A stretch of 64,000 nt of DNA from Streptomyces sp. NL15-2K (GTDB lineage: Bacteria; Actinomycetota; Actinomycetes; Streptomycetales; Streptomycetaceae). The notes below the pieces were generated by a model. That model was not told the DNA's origin. It was given only the letters and a program-made list of their open reading frames with translations, and made no database searches. The DNA lies in assembly GCF_030551255.1 (NCBI RefSeq), contig NZ_CP130630.1, forward strand, positions 11,407,001 through 11,471,000, given 5' to 3'. This document shows positions 16,946-26,743 of the stretch, piece by piece. Each line of letters begins with the position of its first letter. Position 1 is the stretch's first letter. A program made the translations under genes and the position numbers.

Positions 16946-17538
16946 CCACGGACGGAGCGCTGGCCCGACTCATCCGCTCCTCGGCCGACCGCACTGCGGC
17001 GGCCGGGGCGGAGCTGTGCGACCTGTGCGCCGCGCCGGTGCCCGACGAGCACGCCCACCTGTACGACACCGGGCAGGAGGAGGTGCGCTGCGTCTGTCAT
17101 CCCTGCTCGGTGCTGTTCGCCCAAGGCGGGGCGGGCGACGGCCACTACCGGCTCGTGCCCCGGCGCCGGGTCCGGCTGCCCCGGGTCGACACGAAGGTCC
17201 TGGGCGTACCCGTCGGCCTGGTCTTCTTCGTGCCCCGGGCAGACGGCACAGTCACCGCCCAGGGCCCGAGCCCGGCGGGGGCCATGCGCTGGGAGGTGGA
17301 CGCGCCGGCCTGGCGGCAGCTGGGAGAGACGTGTCCGCAGCTCGCCTCCGTGGAACCCGAGGTGGAGGCACTGCTGGTGAACACCGTCCACGGCCTCGAC
17401 CACCACTGGATCGTGCCGATCGACGACTGTTACCGGATGGTCGCCGTAGTACGCCGGGAGTGGCGGGGCCTGTCCGGTGGCGGCAGGGTCTGGCCGGCCG
17501 TCGAGCGGTTCTTCGAGGACCTCACCGAGCGGTCATGA
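16942..17538 (+). CDS. DUF5947-like hydrogenase-associated zinc-ribbon protein
   Basis: 198-aa protein starting at the GTG at 16942 inside a 4-nt overlap. The N-terminus has a probable metal ribbon: ELCDLCAAP (C26, C29) and CVCHPCSVLF (C52, C55). The body contains LGVPVGLVFFVPRADG, WRQLGETCPQLASVEPEVEALLVN and IVPIDDCYRMVAVVRREWRGLSGG. It matches what I recall as DUF5947, seen in streptomycete hydrogenase loci. Rubredoxin-like spacing suggests Zn or Fe binding and a maturation or electron-carrier role, which is inference. Confidence 0.7.
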   Translation: MTTDGALARLIRSSADRTAAAGAELCDLCAAPVPDEHAHLYDTGQEEVRCVCHPCSVLFAQGGAGDGHYRLVPRRRVRLPRVDTKVLGVPVGLVFFVPRADGTVTAQGPSPAGAMRWEVDAPAWRQLGETCPQLASVEPEVEALLVNTVHGLDHHWIVPIDDCYRMVAVVRREWRGLSGGGRVWPAVERFFEDLTERS

Positions 17539-17581
17539 GCACGCACTCCGCAGGTCGGAGGCGAGACAAGGAGATCACCCT

Positions 17582-17788
17582 ATGGGCAGCATCAGAGTGG
17601 GCCGGGCCCAGGCGAAGCCCGACACGCCCCACCACGTACCTGGCATGCACCAGGGCAACAGGGGGCGCTACGAGGACCAGACCGGGCACCACGAGGACGG
17701 CACCGCCGACGCGCGCCGCTCCACCGGAATCCATTGGAAGCGGCATGACGCGCTCGCGGAGACCATGCCGAACATCTCGCCGGGATGA
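17582..17788 (+). CDS. Small His-rich protein in hydrogenase operon
   Basis: 68-aa protein with a good ribosome-binding site (AAGGAG) 8 nt before the ATG. The sequence is polar with eight His residues, grouped in DTPHHVPGMHQ, QTGHHEDGTAD and GIHWKRHDAL. No Cys, signal or membrane helix. It lies between the DUF5947-like gene and hypA. The His content and location suggest a nickel-handling or other metal role, but nothing in the sequence proves this. I do not recognise a named family. Confidence 0.6.
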   Translation: MGSIRVGRAQAKPDTPHHVPGMHQGNRGRYEDQTGHHEDGTADARRSTGIHWKRHDALAETMPNISPG

Positions 17789-17810
17789 GAGACAGCAGGG
17801 AGTCGCGGGA

Positions 17811-18011
17811 ATGAAGATCCAACGAGCACGAAGGTCGGCTGCCGCGGGCAGGGGAGCCGAAATGAGCGGACGGCGAGTGCTCAAGGCCGAGGCCGTCCTG
17901 GTGGGCGGTGCGGCTCTGGCGTTGTTGGTCCGGGAGTTCCCCAGCCTGAGGCGGGAGGCGCGGCTCTGGAGGATGGCCGGCGGCTTCCGCGCGGGCCACC
18001 GGTACCCGTGA
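17811..18011 (+). CDS. Small basic protein with one hydrophobic segment
   Basis: 66-aa protein starting MKIQRARRSAAAG with an internal ATG at codon 18 (MSGRRVLKAEA). A hydrophobic stretch VLVGGAALALLVREFPSL could be one membrane helix, followed by a basic tail (RREARLWRMAGGFRAGHR). It sits 22 nt after the His-rich gene and 7 nt before hypA. It resembles short actinobacterial membrane proteins annotated as DUF6893-like, though I am unsure. It could tether the soluble complex to the membrane. Confidence 0.55.
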   Translation: MKIQRARRSAAAGRGAEMSGRRVLKAEAVLVGGAALALLVREFPSLRREARLWRMAGGFRAGHRYP

Positions 18012-18018
18012 GCCGACC

Positions 18019-18375
18019 ATGCACGAGTTGTCGATCGCGACCGCGATCATCGAGCGGGCCGACGAGCTGGCCCGGACGGGCGGGACGGACGCCGTTTCGG
18101 CGGTGACCGTCCGGGTCGGCGAGCTGGCGGGGGTCGTTCCCGACGCCCTGGGTTTCGCCTTCGAGGTGGCCCGCGACGGCACCGCCCTCGCCGGGGCACG
18201 GCTCGTGGTCGAGCAGGTCCCCGCCCAGGCCTACTGCGGGCCGTGCGCCGAGGAGTTCAAGGTGGGCATGCCCCCCTTCTTCTGGTGCCCGCGCTGTGAC
18301 CAGCCCTCCACCGAGCTGCGCAGCGGCCGAGAACTGGAGATCACCGGGATCGAGCCACTACCGGCCTCGACATAG
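18019..18375 (+). CDS. hypA: Hydrogenase nickel incorporation protein HypA
   Basis: 118-aa nickel metallochaperone that delivers Ni to the large subunit together with HypB. The N-terminus MHELSIA supplies the nickel-binding His2. The zinc site is C73GPC76 and C90PRC93. Length is normal. It is the last gene of the plus-strand unit and is followed by a strong hairpin. Confidence 0.95.
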   Translation: MHELSIATAIIERADELARTGGTDAVSAVTVRVGELAGVVPDALGFAFEVARDGTALAGARLVVEQVPAQAYCGPCAEEFKVGMPPFFWCPRCDQPSTELRSGRELEITGIEPLPAST

Positions 18376-18378
18376 CGC

Positions 18379-18412
18379 AGTGTGCCCCGCCGGCGCGTCG
18401 GCGGGGCACACT
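18379..18412. terminator. Bidirectional terminator between hypA and hypE
   Basis: AGTGTGCCCCGCCG at 18379-18392 pairs perfectly with CGGCGGGGCACACT at 18399-18412, leaving a 6-nt loop. It lies 3 nt after the hypA stop and 10 nt before the hypE stop, so it ends both convergent operons. No U-tract is obvious, as is common in streptomycetes. Confidence 0.85.
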
Positions 18413-18422
18413 CGCTTCCTGA

Positions 18423-19482
18423 TCAGCAGATACGCGGCAACTGCTCGCCGAGCGGCAGGTCCACCACCCGGGTGCCGCCCAGGCCGGTGGAGATCACGAC
18501 CATGCCGGGGTGGTCGGCGACGCACTCGCCGATCAGGGTGGCTCCGGCACCCTGCGGGTGGGCGCGCATCGCTGCGAGGACTTCCTCCGCCGTCGACGGC
18601 GGCACGAAGGCGACCAGCCGGCCCTCGTTGGCGACGTAGAGGGGGTCGAGCCCCAGGAAGCCGCAGGCGTTCGCCACCGCGTCAGGTACCGGGATGGCCC
18701 GCTCCCGCAACCGGACACCGGTTCCGGAAGCGCGGGCGATCTCGTTGAGGGACGCGGCCAGGCCACCCCGAGTGGGGTCACGCAGCACGTGGATGTCCGG
18801 AGCGACCGTCAGCATCGCCGCCACCAGGTCCGCCAGCGGCGCGGTGTCGCTGGCGACCTCGACGCCGAACTCCAGTCCCTCCCGGACGCTCATGATCGCC
18901 ACCCCGTGGAGGCCGATCGGACCGCTGACGATGACGGCGTCACCAGGCCGCGCCCGCTGGGGGCGGATGTCCACCCTGTCGGGGACGAGCCCTACACCGG
19001 CGGTGGTGACGTACGCACCGTCGCCGTGCCCGGACTCCACCACCTTGGTGTCACCCGTGGCGATCGTGACCCCTGCGGCCTCGGCCGCCGCGCCCATGGA
19101 GCGCGCGATCCGTTCGACCACGGTCAGCTCCACGCCCTCTTCCAGGACGAAGGCGGCGGAGAGGTACGCGGGCCTGGCACCGCTCATCGCCAGGTCGTTG
19201 ACGGTGCCGTTGACCGCGAGGTCGCCGAGGCTGCCGCCGGGGAAGAACAGCGGTCTGACCACGTAGGAGTCGGTGGAGAAGGCCAGCCGCGCGCCGCCCA
19301 GTTCGAGGACGGCGGAGTCGGCGAGCGCGGCAAGGACGGCGTTGCCGTAGGCGGGGGCGAAGACCTGCTCCATCAGCTCCGCCGACAGCGCTCCCCCTCC
19401 GCCGTGCCCCATCACCACGACCGGCTGGTCGCGCAGGGGGGCTGGACAGGTCCAGTCGGCCGGGTCGACCGTGTCGGCGAGT

Positions 19483-19490
<8 letters not shown>
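18423..19490 (-). CDS. hypE: Hydrogenase maturation protein HypE
   Basis: 355-aa protein of the AIR-synthase/selenophosphate-synthase fold. It dehydrates the carbamoyl thioester on its C-terminal Cys to make the cyanide ligand of iron. The C-terminus is LPRIC, the conserved PRIC with catalytic Cys355. The N-terminal GHGGGG block and [33 protein letters not shown] are ATP and structural motifs. The gene overlaps hypD by 8 nt. Confidence 0.95.
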
Positions 19491-20621
<1,131 letters not shown>

Positions 20622-20625
<4 letters not shown>

Positions 20626-20942
20626 CGGGCATCACTCCCGCTGTCCTGGTGCTCCGCCACCGCGGCGGTACCCGCCTCCTTCGCCGCCTGCTCCCAGGCG
20701 TCCCCGAACTCCTCCTCCAGCAGCCCCAGTTCCTCGAAGAGCTTCAGGGAGGCCAGAGCCGACTCCTCGTCCAGACGCTGGAGTGCGAAGCCGACGTGCA
20801 CGATGACGTACTCACCCACCCGCACGTCGGGCACGTACTCCAGACACGCTTGTTTCCGCACTCCGCCGAAGTCGATCAGCCCGCTGAGCGGGTCCGCGCT
20901 GGCGTCGATGGCCACGACCTTGCCGGGCACTGCCAAACACAT
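20622..20942 (-). CDS. hypC: Hydrogenase maturation chaperone HypC
   Basis: 106-aa chaperone that carries the iron centre to the large subunit. N-terminus MCLAVPGKV with the essential Cys2 is intact, and [20 protein letters not shown] is the typical beta-barrel segment. The tail from about 90 ([10 protein letters not shown]) is longer than in most HypC. It is spaced 3 nt from hypF. Confidence 0.95.
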
Positions 20943-20945
20943 GGG

Positions 20946-23279
20946 TCACTCCTCTTGTCGTCCGTGCGCCGCGACCACCAGCTGGCCGAGGGCCAACCCG
21001 CCGTCGTTCGGTGGGACTTCGCCGTGACGGAGCACCGCGAAGCCGTCCCCGGCCAGCAGCCATGTGCACTCCTCCTCCAGCAGTGCGTTGGCGAAGACGC
21101 CGCCGCTGAGGGCGACGGTGGTCAGGCCGGTGGCCTGGCGCGCACGCCGGCAGATCTCCACGACGGCCCGCGCCACGCCACGGTGGAAGCGCGCGGCGAG
21201 CACGGGGGCCGGGATGCCGCGCCGCAGATCCGCGACCATCGCGCTCAGCACGGGTGCCGGGTCGCATGCGTGGGCGGCGATGCCGAAGGCATACGCCGAG
21301 GTGTCGGCGTCCCAGGCCGAAGCGGCCGCGGCCTCCAGCTCAAGAGCCGCCTGGGCCTCGTATTCCGCGCGGTGGCACACGCCGGCGAGGGACGACACGG
21401 CGTCGAAGAGCCGGCCCATGCTGGAGGTCGCCACACAGGCCACCCCGCACATCAACTGCCTTTCGAGGACGGCCGACTCACCCGGCGCGCATGCGCGCAC
21501 ACTGGGCAGGTCCACGTCCCACGGCAGGCCCGCGGCCCACAGCCGGGCCAGCGCCAGGCGGCACGGGTTGGCCACTCCCGCGTCTCCACCGGGCAGCGGG
21601 GCGGAGGTCAGATGGGCGAAGCGCCGGTAGCCCGCGTAGTCGGCGAGCAGGATCTCGCCGCCCCACACGGTGCCGTCGTCGCCGTAACCGGTGCCGTCGA
21701 ACGCGACGCCGATCACGGGTGTCGTGCCGTCGAGGCCGTGCTCGGCCATCGCCGAGGCGATGTGCGCGTGGTGGTGCTGGACAAACACGGGTGTGCGCCG
21801 GGGCAGGTGGGCGGCCCGCCGACGAGCCCACTGGACCGAGTGGTATCCCGGGTGCCGGTCGGCGGCGACGAGCTCAGGGCTGATACCGGTCAGACACCGC
21901 ATCCGCGACTCCGCCCGCCGGGCCGCTTCCAGGGTGCTCAGGTCGCCCATGTCGCCGATGTGCGGGCCGAAGAAGGCCTGGTCGTCCTCGCCGATACACA
22001 GCGCGTTCTTCAGGTCACCGCCCACGGCGAGCGCGGGCCGCACCGCGACCGGCAGGCGCAGCGGACGGGGTACGTACCCTCGGGACCGACGCAGCACCTG
22101 CTCGGTACCGTCGCGGCGCACGCGCAGCAGGGAGTCGTCGCACGGCGAGGCGATGGCCCGGTCGTGGGCGAGCCAGGCGTCGGCCAGCCCGGACAGCCGG
22201 GTCCGTGCCTCGTCGTCGTCCGTGACGATCGGTTCCCCCGAGCGGTTGCCGCTCGTCATGACCAGCACACGCGGACCCGGCGGATCGCCGGGCAGCCCGA
22301 ACAGCAGGGTGTGCACGGGGGCGTACGGCAGCATGACCCCGAGGTGCGGGCTGCCGGGGCAGACGCCGGGCGCGAGGACCTCCTGCCGCGCGCGTCGGCG
22401 CAGCAGGACGATGGGACGCCGGGCACTGGTGAGAGTGGCCTGCTCGGCCCCGGAGAGCGCCGCGATCCGCCGCACGGCGTCGAGATCCGCGCACATCACC
22501 GCGAACGGTTTGCCGCCGCGCACCTTGCGGGCGCGCAACGCGTCGACGGCCGAAGCGTCGGTGGCGTCGCACGCCAGGTGGTAGCCGCCGAGGCCCTTGA
22601 CGGCGACGATCCGTCCGGCGGCCAGCAGAGCCCGTGCCGACGCCAGGGCGTCGGTGCCCCGCGCAGGGCGGATTCCGCTACCGGAACCGGGCACCACGTA
22701 CAGCCGGGGACCACAGTCGGGGCAGGCCACGGGCTGGGCGTGGAAGCGGCGGTCGCCGGGATCGCCGTACTCCCGGGCGCAGGCGGGACACATCGGGAAG
22801 CCGGTCATGGTCGTGACCGCCCGGTCGTACGGCATCCCCGTGGCGATGGTGAAGCGGGGCCCGCAGTGGGTGCAGGTGACGAACGGGTGCCGGTGGCGGC
22901 GGTCGGCCGGATCCGTCAGCTCCCGCAGGCAGTCGACGCAGGTCGCCGTGTCGGGCGGGAGCAGTGTGCGGCCCGCAGACCGCGCGGTGGAACGGATCCG
23001 GAAGGCGTCGTCGGCACCGGTGGCGGGCAGAGTCTCGACCTCGACGCCGGTGACGGCGGCCAGCGGCGGAGGCTCCGTGGACAGCCGGTCGCAGAAGCGA
23101 GCGACACCGTCCGGCGGCCCCTCCACCTCGATGAGCACGCCGCTCGCCGTGTTGCTCACGAACCCCGCCAACGCGAGGTCGGTGGCCAGACGGTGCACAT
23201 ACGGGCGGAATCCGACGCCCTGCACCGTGCCGCGCACGGTGACGCGGCGGCGCACCGCCTGCGTGGTGGGCGCCGTCAC
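20946..23279 (-). CDS. hypF: Carbamoyltransferase HypF
   Basis: 777-aa enzyme that turns carbamoyl phosphate and ATP into carbamoyl-adenylate and passes the carbamoyl group to HypE. Domains in order: acylphosphatase (VRGTVQGVGFRPYVHRLA), two zinc fingers (CVDCLREL, CTHCGPRF, then CPACAREYG and CPDCGPRL), a YrdC-like domain (VAVKGLGGYHLACDAT, RKVRGGKPFAVM, LPYAPVHTLLFG, VMTSGNRSGEPIV), and a kinase-like C-terminal domain with VFVQHHHAHIASAMAEHG and IGVAFDGTGYGDDGTVWGGE. All key motifs appear intact. It overlaps hypB by 4 nt. Confidence 0.96.
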   Translation of the reverse strand: MTAPTTQAVRRRVTVRGTVQGVGFRPYVHRLATDLALAGFVSNTASGVLIEVEGPPDGVARFCDRLSTEPPPLAAVTGVEVETLPATGADDAFRIRSTARSAGRTLLPPDTATCVDCLRELTDPADRRHRHPFVTCTHCGPRFTIATGMPYDRAVTTMTGFPMCPACAREYGDPGDRRFHAQPVACPDCGPRLYVVPGSGSGIRPARGTDALASARALLAAGRIVAVKGLGGYHLACDATDASAVDALRARKVRGGKPFAVMCADLDAVRRIAALSGAEQATLTSARRPIVLLRRRARQEVLAPGVCPGSPHLGVMLPYAPVHTLLFGLPGDPPGPRVLVMTSGNRSGEPIVTDDDEARTRLSGLADAWLAHDRAIASPCDDSLLRVRRDGTEQVLRRSRGYVPRPLRLPVAVRPALAVGGDLKNALCIGEDDQAFFGPHIGDMGDLSTLEAARRAESRMRCLTGISPELVAADRHPGYHSVQWARRRAAHLPRRTPVFVQHHHAHIASAMAEHGLDGTTPVIGVAFDGTGYGDDGTVWGGEILLADYAGYRRFAHLTSAPLPGGDAGVANPCRLALARLWAAGLPWDVDLPSVRACAPGESAVLERQLMCGVACVATSSMGRLFDAVSSLAGVCHRAEYEAQAALELEAAAASAWDADTSAYAFGIAAHACDPAPVLSAMVADLRRGIPAPVLAARFHRGVARAVVEICRRARQATGLTTVALSGGVFANALLEEECTWLLAGDGFAVLRHGEVPPNDGGLALGQLVVAAHGRQEE

Positions 23280-24043
23280 GAGACGCGGCCGGCCGTGAGG
23301 CCGGATGCGCCTCGGGCGTCCTCTCCCGTGGGCTCATGGATGTGGCCGTGCGGGTGGGGCGCCAGGGGAGGCCGGTGGACGGGGGCTCCGTCCCGCGCGG
23401 CGAGCACCCGCTCCAGGACGGTGTCGACGCCGTCGCCGGTCCGGGCGCAGGACCGTACCACCTCCACTCCGGGGTTGACCCGCTGCACGTGGGCGTCGAA
23501 GACGGCCGCGTCGAAACCGGCGGGCTCGGCCAGATCGGTCTTGGTGAGCACCACCAGATGGGCGGAGCCGAAGGCGGTGGGGTACTTCAGCGGTTTGTCC
23601 TCCCCCTCCGTCACCGCCATGCACACGATCCGCAGGCTCTCGCCGAGGTCGTAGGCCGCGGGGCAGACGAGGTTGCCGACGTTCTCGACGAACAGCAGCG
23701 CGGTGGCGTCCGGCAGCCAGCTCTCCACGTGGTTGCGGAGCTGCCGGGCCTCCAGATGGCACAGCCCGTCGGTCAGCAGCTGCTTCACCGGTGCCCCTGA
23801 TCGGGCGAGCCGGTGGGCGTCGTTCTCGGTCGCCAGGTCGGCGGTGAGAGCGGCCACCGGGATGCGCCGCTCCACCGCCCGGGCCAGCACCCGTCCGAGC
23901 AGCTCCGTCTTGCCACTGCCCGGGCTGGACAGGAGGTTGACCATGATCACTCCGTGTCCGGCCAGTTCCTCGCGCAAGCTCGCGGCCAGGCCGTCGTTCT
24001 TCGCCAGGACGGCCTGAGTGACCTCGTCCACGGACTCGCACAT
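23276..24043 (-). CDS. hypB: Hydrogenase nickel incorporation GTPase HypB
   Basis: 255-aa GTPase that drives Ni insertion with HypA. I start it at the ATG at 24043 (MCESVDEVTQ); the longer upstream reading is antisense or non-family. P-loop LLSSPGSGKTEL (about 37-48), G3-like LLFVENVGNLVCP, G4 VLTKTDL. Metal site TDGLCHLEARQL. It lacks the N-terminal high-affinity CxxCGC motif but has a His-rich C-terminal tail (APHPHGHIHEP), which could hold nickel. It overlaps hypF. Confidence 0.93.
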   Translation of the reverse strand: MCESVDEVTQAVLAKNDGLAASLREELAGHGVIMVNLLSSPGSGKTELLGRVLARAVERRIPVAALTADLATENDAHRLARSGAPVKQLLTDGLCHLEARQLRNHVESWLPDATALLFVENVGNLVCPAAYDLGESLRIVCMAVTEGEDKPLKYPTAFGSAHLVVLTKTDLAEPAGFDAAVFDAHVQRVNPGVEVVRSCARTGDGVDTVLERVLAARDGAPVHRPPLAPHPHGHIHEPTGEDARGASGLTAGRVS

Positions 24044-24093
24044 AGGCGCTGCTCCTCGCGGTCGGCAGGGGGAGGGACCGGGGTGCCGGTCCG

Positions 24094-24690
24094 CTACCGA
24101 TCCTCGGTGCCGTCGCCGACGGGAAGTGGGAGCCCGGCCGGGGGCGGGTCGGCGGATTCGTCCGGGCGGCTCAACGGGGGCGTGGCCGCGGGGTCGGCGA
24201 GCAGCACGGGGACCATGGTGTGCAGGGCCGCGACGGCTCGCTCGACCGCATCGCGCACCGGTGCGCTGATGCCCGGGGCGATGTCCTCGTCGCCGCGTGG
24301 CCGCACCTCGGGCTCGCAGGCGAGTACGAGGACACGCGGGAGCGGCTCGTCGCCGAGGTGAGCGGCCAGGGCCAGGACCTTCGCCGGGTCCATGCCGTGC
24401 GCCTCGGGTGGGGCGGCACCCGTGGTGCGGTCGGGCAGGTCCGGCTCGATCAGCGACAGGGCGCCGGGCCGGTGACCCCGCGCGGCCGCGTCGACCAGGA
24501 CGGCCGTGTCGTAGCCGCCGAGAAGTTCGTACGCGAGATCCATACCGCGGATGCCGAAGTCCCGTACCCGCACCTCGGGCGGCAGCGGGCACCGGGCCAG
24601 GGCGCGGATCACCTCAGGGCCGAAGGCGTCGTCGGCGAGGAAGATGTTGCCGACGCCCGCCACCAGCAGACGCGTACCGGTCCGCGTCAC
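24094..24690 (-). CDS. Hydrogenase maturation endopeptidase (HyaD/HupD family)
   Basis: 198-aa protease that should cut the 22-residue tail from the large subunit once Ni is in. It starts at the GTG at 24690, inside a 4-nt overlap with hypX. Family blocks: LLVAGVGNIFLADDAFGPEVI, the metal-site stretch DFGIRGMDLAYELLGGYDTAVLVDAAARG and PEAHGMDPAKVL with the conserved His. The first acidic ligand is Asp in LADDAFG where many relatives have Glu. The C-terminal Pro-rich tail (about 30 aa) is an extension. Confidence 0.9.
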   Translation of the reverse strand: MTRTGTRLLVAGVGNIFLADDAFGPEVIRALARCPLPPEVRVRDFGIRGMDLAYELLGGYDTAVLVDAAARGHRPGALSLIEPDLPDRTTGAAPPEAHGMDPAKVLALAAHLGDEPLPRVLVLACEPEVRPRGDEDIAPGISAPVRDAVERAVAALHTMVPVLLADPAATPPLSRPDESADPPPAGLPLPVGDGTEDR

Positions 24691-26465
24691 CGGACGCCCC
24701 CGGCGATCTGCTCGCCGGCCGTTGACAGGGGCCGGGCGGAGCCATGCGGCAGCTTCCGGACGAAGGCCGAACGCAGGGCGTGGTACGGGGCGTGCGGATC
24801 GAAGAAGATGGCGCGCATGCGGGCGAGTTCGGCCCGCCGGTACTCGGCAAGCGGTCGCCGCGCCTCGTCCGTCCGACGTGCCGCGGCCTTCGCGGCGATC
24901 CGTCGCCCGAGGTCCGGGTCGGCGGCGAGCGCTGCCGCCATGCGCTCGACCTCTGCGGCGAACTCCCGCGCCGGGGCCGGCACGAGACGGTCCACCAGTC
25001 CGATCCGCGCGGCGGTCGCGGCGCTCACCGGCAACGCCTCGGTCGTCAGCCGCTGCGCCGTCTCGGATCCGACGCGGCGCGGCAGCGTGTACGTCCAGTA
25101 CTCCGACCCGTACAGGCCCATGCGCCGGTAGTGCGGGTTGAGGACGGTGCCCGTGCGGCACCAGACCTGGTCGGCGGCCAGGGCGAGCATGACGCCGCCG
25201 GCCGCCGCGTTGCCGCCGAGCGCCGCGACCACCAGGCGGTCGGTGGTGCGCAGCACCGCCTCGACCAGGTCGTCCATGGCGTTGAGGTTGGTCCAGGACT
25301 CGCCCGCGGGGTCGGTGGACGCCTCGATGACGTTCAGGTGGATGCCGTTCGAGAAGAAGTCGCGGCATCCGCCCAGCACCAGCACAGCGGTGGGGCGGGT
25401 GAGCGCGTACCGGTAGGCGGCGAGCAGCCTGCGGCAGTGGTCGGTGCTCATCGCGCCGCCGGGGAAGGAGAAGGCCAGGAACCCGATGTCGCCGTGCCGG
25501 CGGTACCGGATGTCGGTCCAGGTGTTCCGGCCCGGGGGCAGTTCGAGAGGGGCAGTGGCCTCCGGCAGCCACACCGGACGGTCGCCGGACCGCGGGGTAT
25601 GCCCGCCCTCCGCCCCCGTCGTGGCGCCGGGCGGAGCCGGGAAGGAGGCGAGCACGGAGGCCGCCGGGCGGCGGAACGGCGCCGGGTCGCCGGAGCTCTT
25701 GCGGGGGCGCAGTTCCACAATCCACACCGCGCCGTCCCGGGTGGCCCGGCAGACCGCCCCGGACCGCGTCGCCAGCAGGTCCCCGGGGCGTCCGCGCAGT
25801 CGATCCTCGGGAGCGCCGCCGTGCAGGAACACCTCCCGGCCGAGTAGTTCGTCCACGACCCCCGGCTGCGAGTCAGCCCCCCGGAGCTTGCGCAGCACCG
25901 TCTCGGTGCTGTCGTTCTCCCAGTCGATCCTTCGCCGCTCCTGGCGGAAGAAGTCGCGCCACACCACGCGGATCGCGGGATCGCTCTGCGGTAGCGGTTT
26001 GCACGATCCGTCGGCGTAACGCTGTACGGCCACCAGGACGGCGGCCGCGGCGGCGTCGGAGACCTCGTTGCGGTAGAGGTCGCTCTTGCCGACCGGTGGC
26101 ACCGGGAAGGCCTCGGCGGCCCACACGTCGCCGGCGTCCATAGCTGCCTCGGCCTGGAGCACCGTCGCTCCCCAGTGGGATGCCTCCTCGGCGATCGCCC
26201 AGTCCAAGGAGGACGGGCCGCGGTCGCCGGGTGGTCCCGGGTGAACGATGAGGCAGGTGTGCTCCCGCCACACGTCCTCCGGCAGCGCCGTCTTCAGCAT
26301 CGGAGCGATGATCAGTTCCGGGCGCACTTCGCGTACGGCGGCCCGGACAGCTTCGGCGCCGTGCGAGGCGAGTACGACGTCCACCCGGTGCCCTTGGTCC
26401 GACAGTTCCGCGAACACACGCTGGGACAGGCTGTTGAACGCGCTGGCGACGAGCAAGATGTCCAT
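24687..26465 (-). CDS. hypX: HypX/HoxX-type CO-ligand synthase (formyltransferase-crotonase fusion)
   Basis: 592-aa fusion, usual length for HypX. The N-terminal domain (about 1-200) is like formyl-THF transferases: LLVASAFNSLSQRVFAEL, LIIAPMLKTALPEDVW, HTCLIVHPGPPGDRGPSSLDWAI. The C-terminal domain (about 335-570) is an enoyl-CoA-hydratase fold: YRRHGDIGFLAFSFPGGAM, LVLGGCRDFFSNGIHLNVIEA, VVAALGGNAAAGGVMLALAAD. Known role: makes CO for the active-site iron from a formyl group under aerobic conditions. It is the first gene of the minus-strand maturation operon; its ribosome-binding site is weak. Confidence 0.93.
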   Translation of the reverse strand: MDILLVASAFNSLSQRVFAELSDQGHRVDVVLASHGAEAVRAAVREVRPELIIAPMLKTALPEDVWREHTCLIVHPGPPGDRGPSSLDWAIAEEASHWGATVLQAEAAMDAGDVWAAEAFPVPPVGKSDLYRNEVSDAAAAAVLVAVQRYADGSCKPLPQSDPAIRVVWRDFFRQERRRIDWENDSTETVLRKLRGADSQPGVVDELLGREVFLHGGAPEDRLRGRPGDLLATRSGAVCRATRDGAVWIVELRPRKSSGDPAPFRRPAASVLASFPAPPGATTGAEGGHTPRSGDRPVWLPEATAPLELPPGRNTWTDIRYRRHGDIGFLAFSFPGGAMSTDHCRRLLAAYRYALTRPTAVLVLGGCRDFFSNGIHLNVIEASTDPAGESWTNLNAMDDLVEAVLRTTDRLVVAALGGNAAAGGVMLALAADQVWCRTGTVLNPHYRRMGLYGSEYWTYTLPRRVGSETAQRLTTEALPVSAATAARIGLVDRLVPAPAREFAAEVERMAAALAADPDLGRRIAAKAAARRTDEARRPLAEYRRAELARMRAIFFDPHAPYHALRSAFVRKLPHGSARPLSTAGEQIAGGVR

Positions 26466-26563
26466 GACGCGGCATGTTCGCCGGTCCAGGGAGGGCGGAG
26501 AAGGACCACGGCGGCGTTTCGTGAGCCTGCGTCAGGTCTCTTCCTCCATCCGGATCGCATTCC

Positions 26564-26743
26564 TCAGGCTTTCGAGCGCATCTGCTCGCCCCTGGACACG
26601 TCCGGCAGGGCAGCGGCGATCGCGTCGAGCTTGCGCTGGACCGCCTGCTCGGCCCCCGACACGACGTCGGCCTCCTGGAGGAACCAGGCCGTCGCCGGCC
26701 CCGCCATGCCCGCACCCACCACGACGACGCTGCTCGGGCTCAT
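26564..26743 (-). pseudogene. Truncated FAD-dependent oxidoreductase stub
   Basis: From the ATG at 26743, which overlaps the amidase stop (ATGA), a 59-codon frame starts MSPSSVVVVGAGMAGPATAWFLQEADVV. This is the Rossmann dinucleotide motif of a DadA/DAO-type oxidoreductase. After about 28 residues it joins GAEQAVQRKLDAIAAALPDV, unrelated to that family, and stops. A deletion fused the start of the oxidoreductase to the end of another gene. It sits directly upstream of the hydrogenase operon, so the breakpoint may mark the edge of the hydrogenase island. Confidence 0.6.

Noticed and set aside
24220..25847. Long plus-strand open frames opposite hypX and the endopeptidase
   Set aside because: The minus-strand frames have all family motifs; the plus frames are low-complexity Arg/Gly/Pro and arise from high GC.
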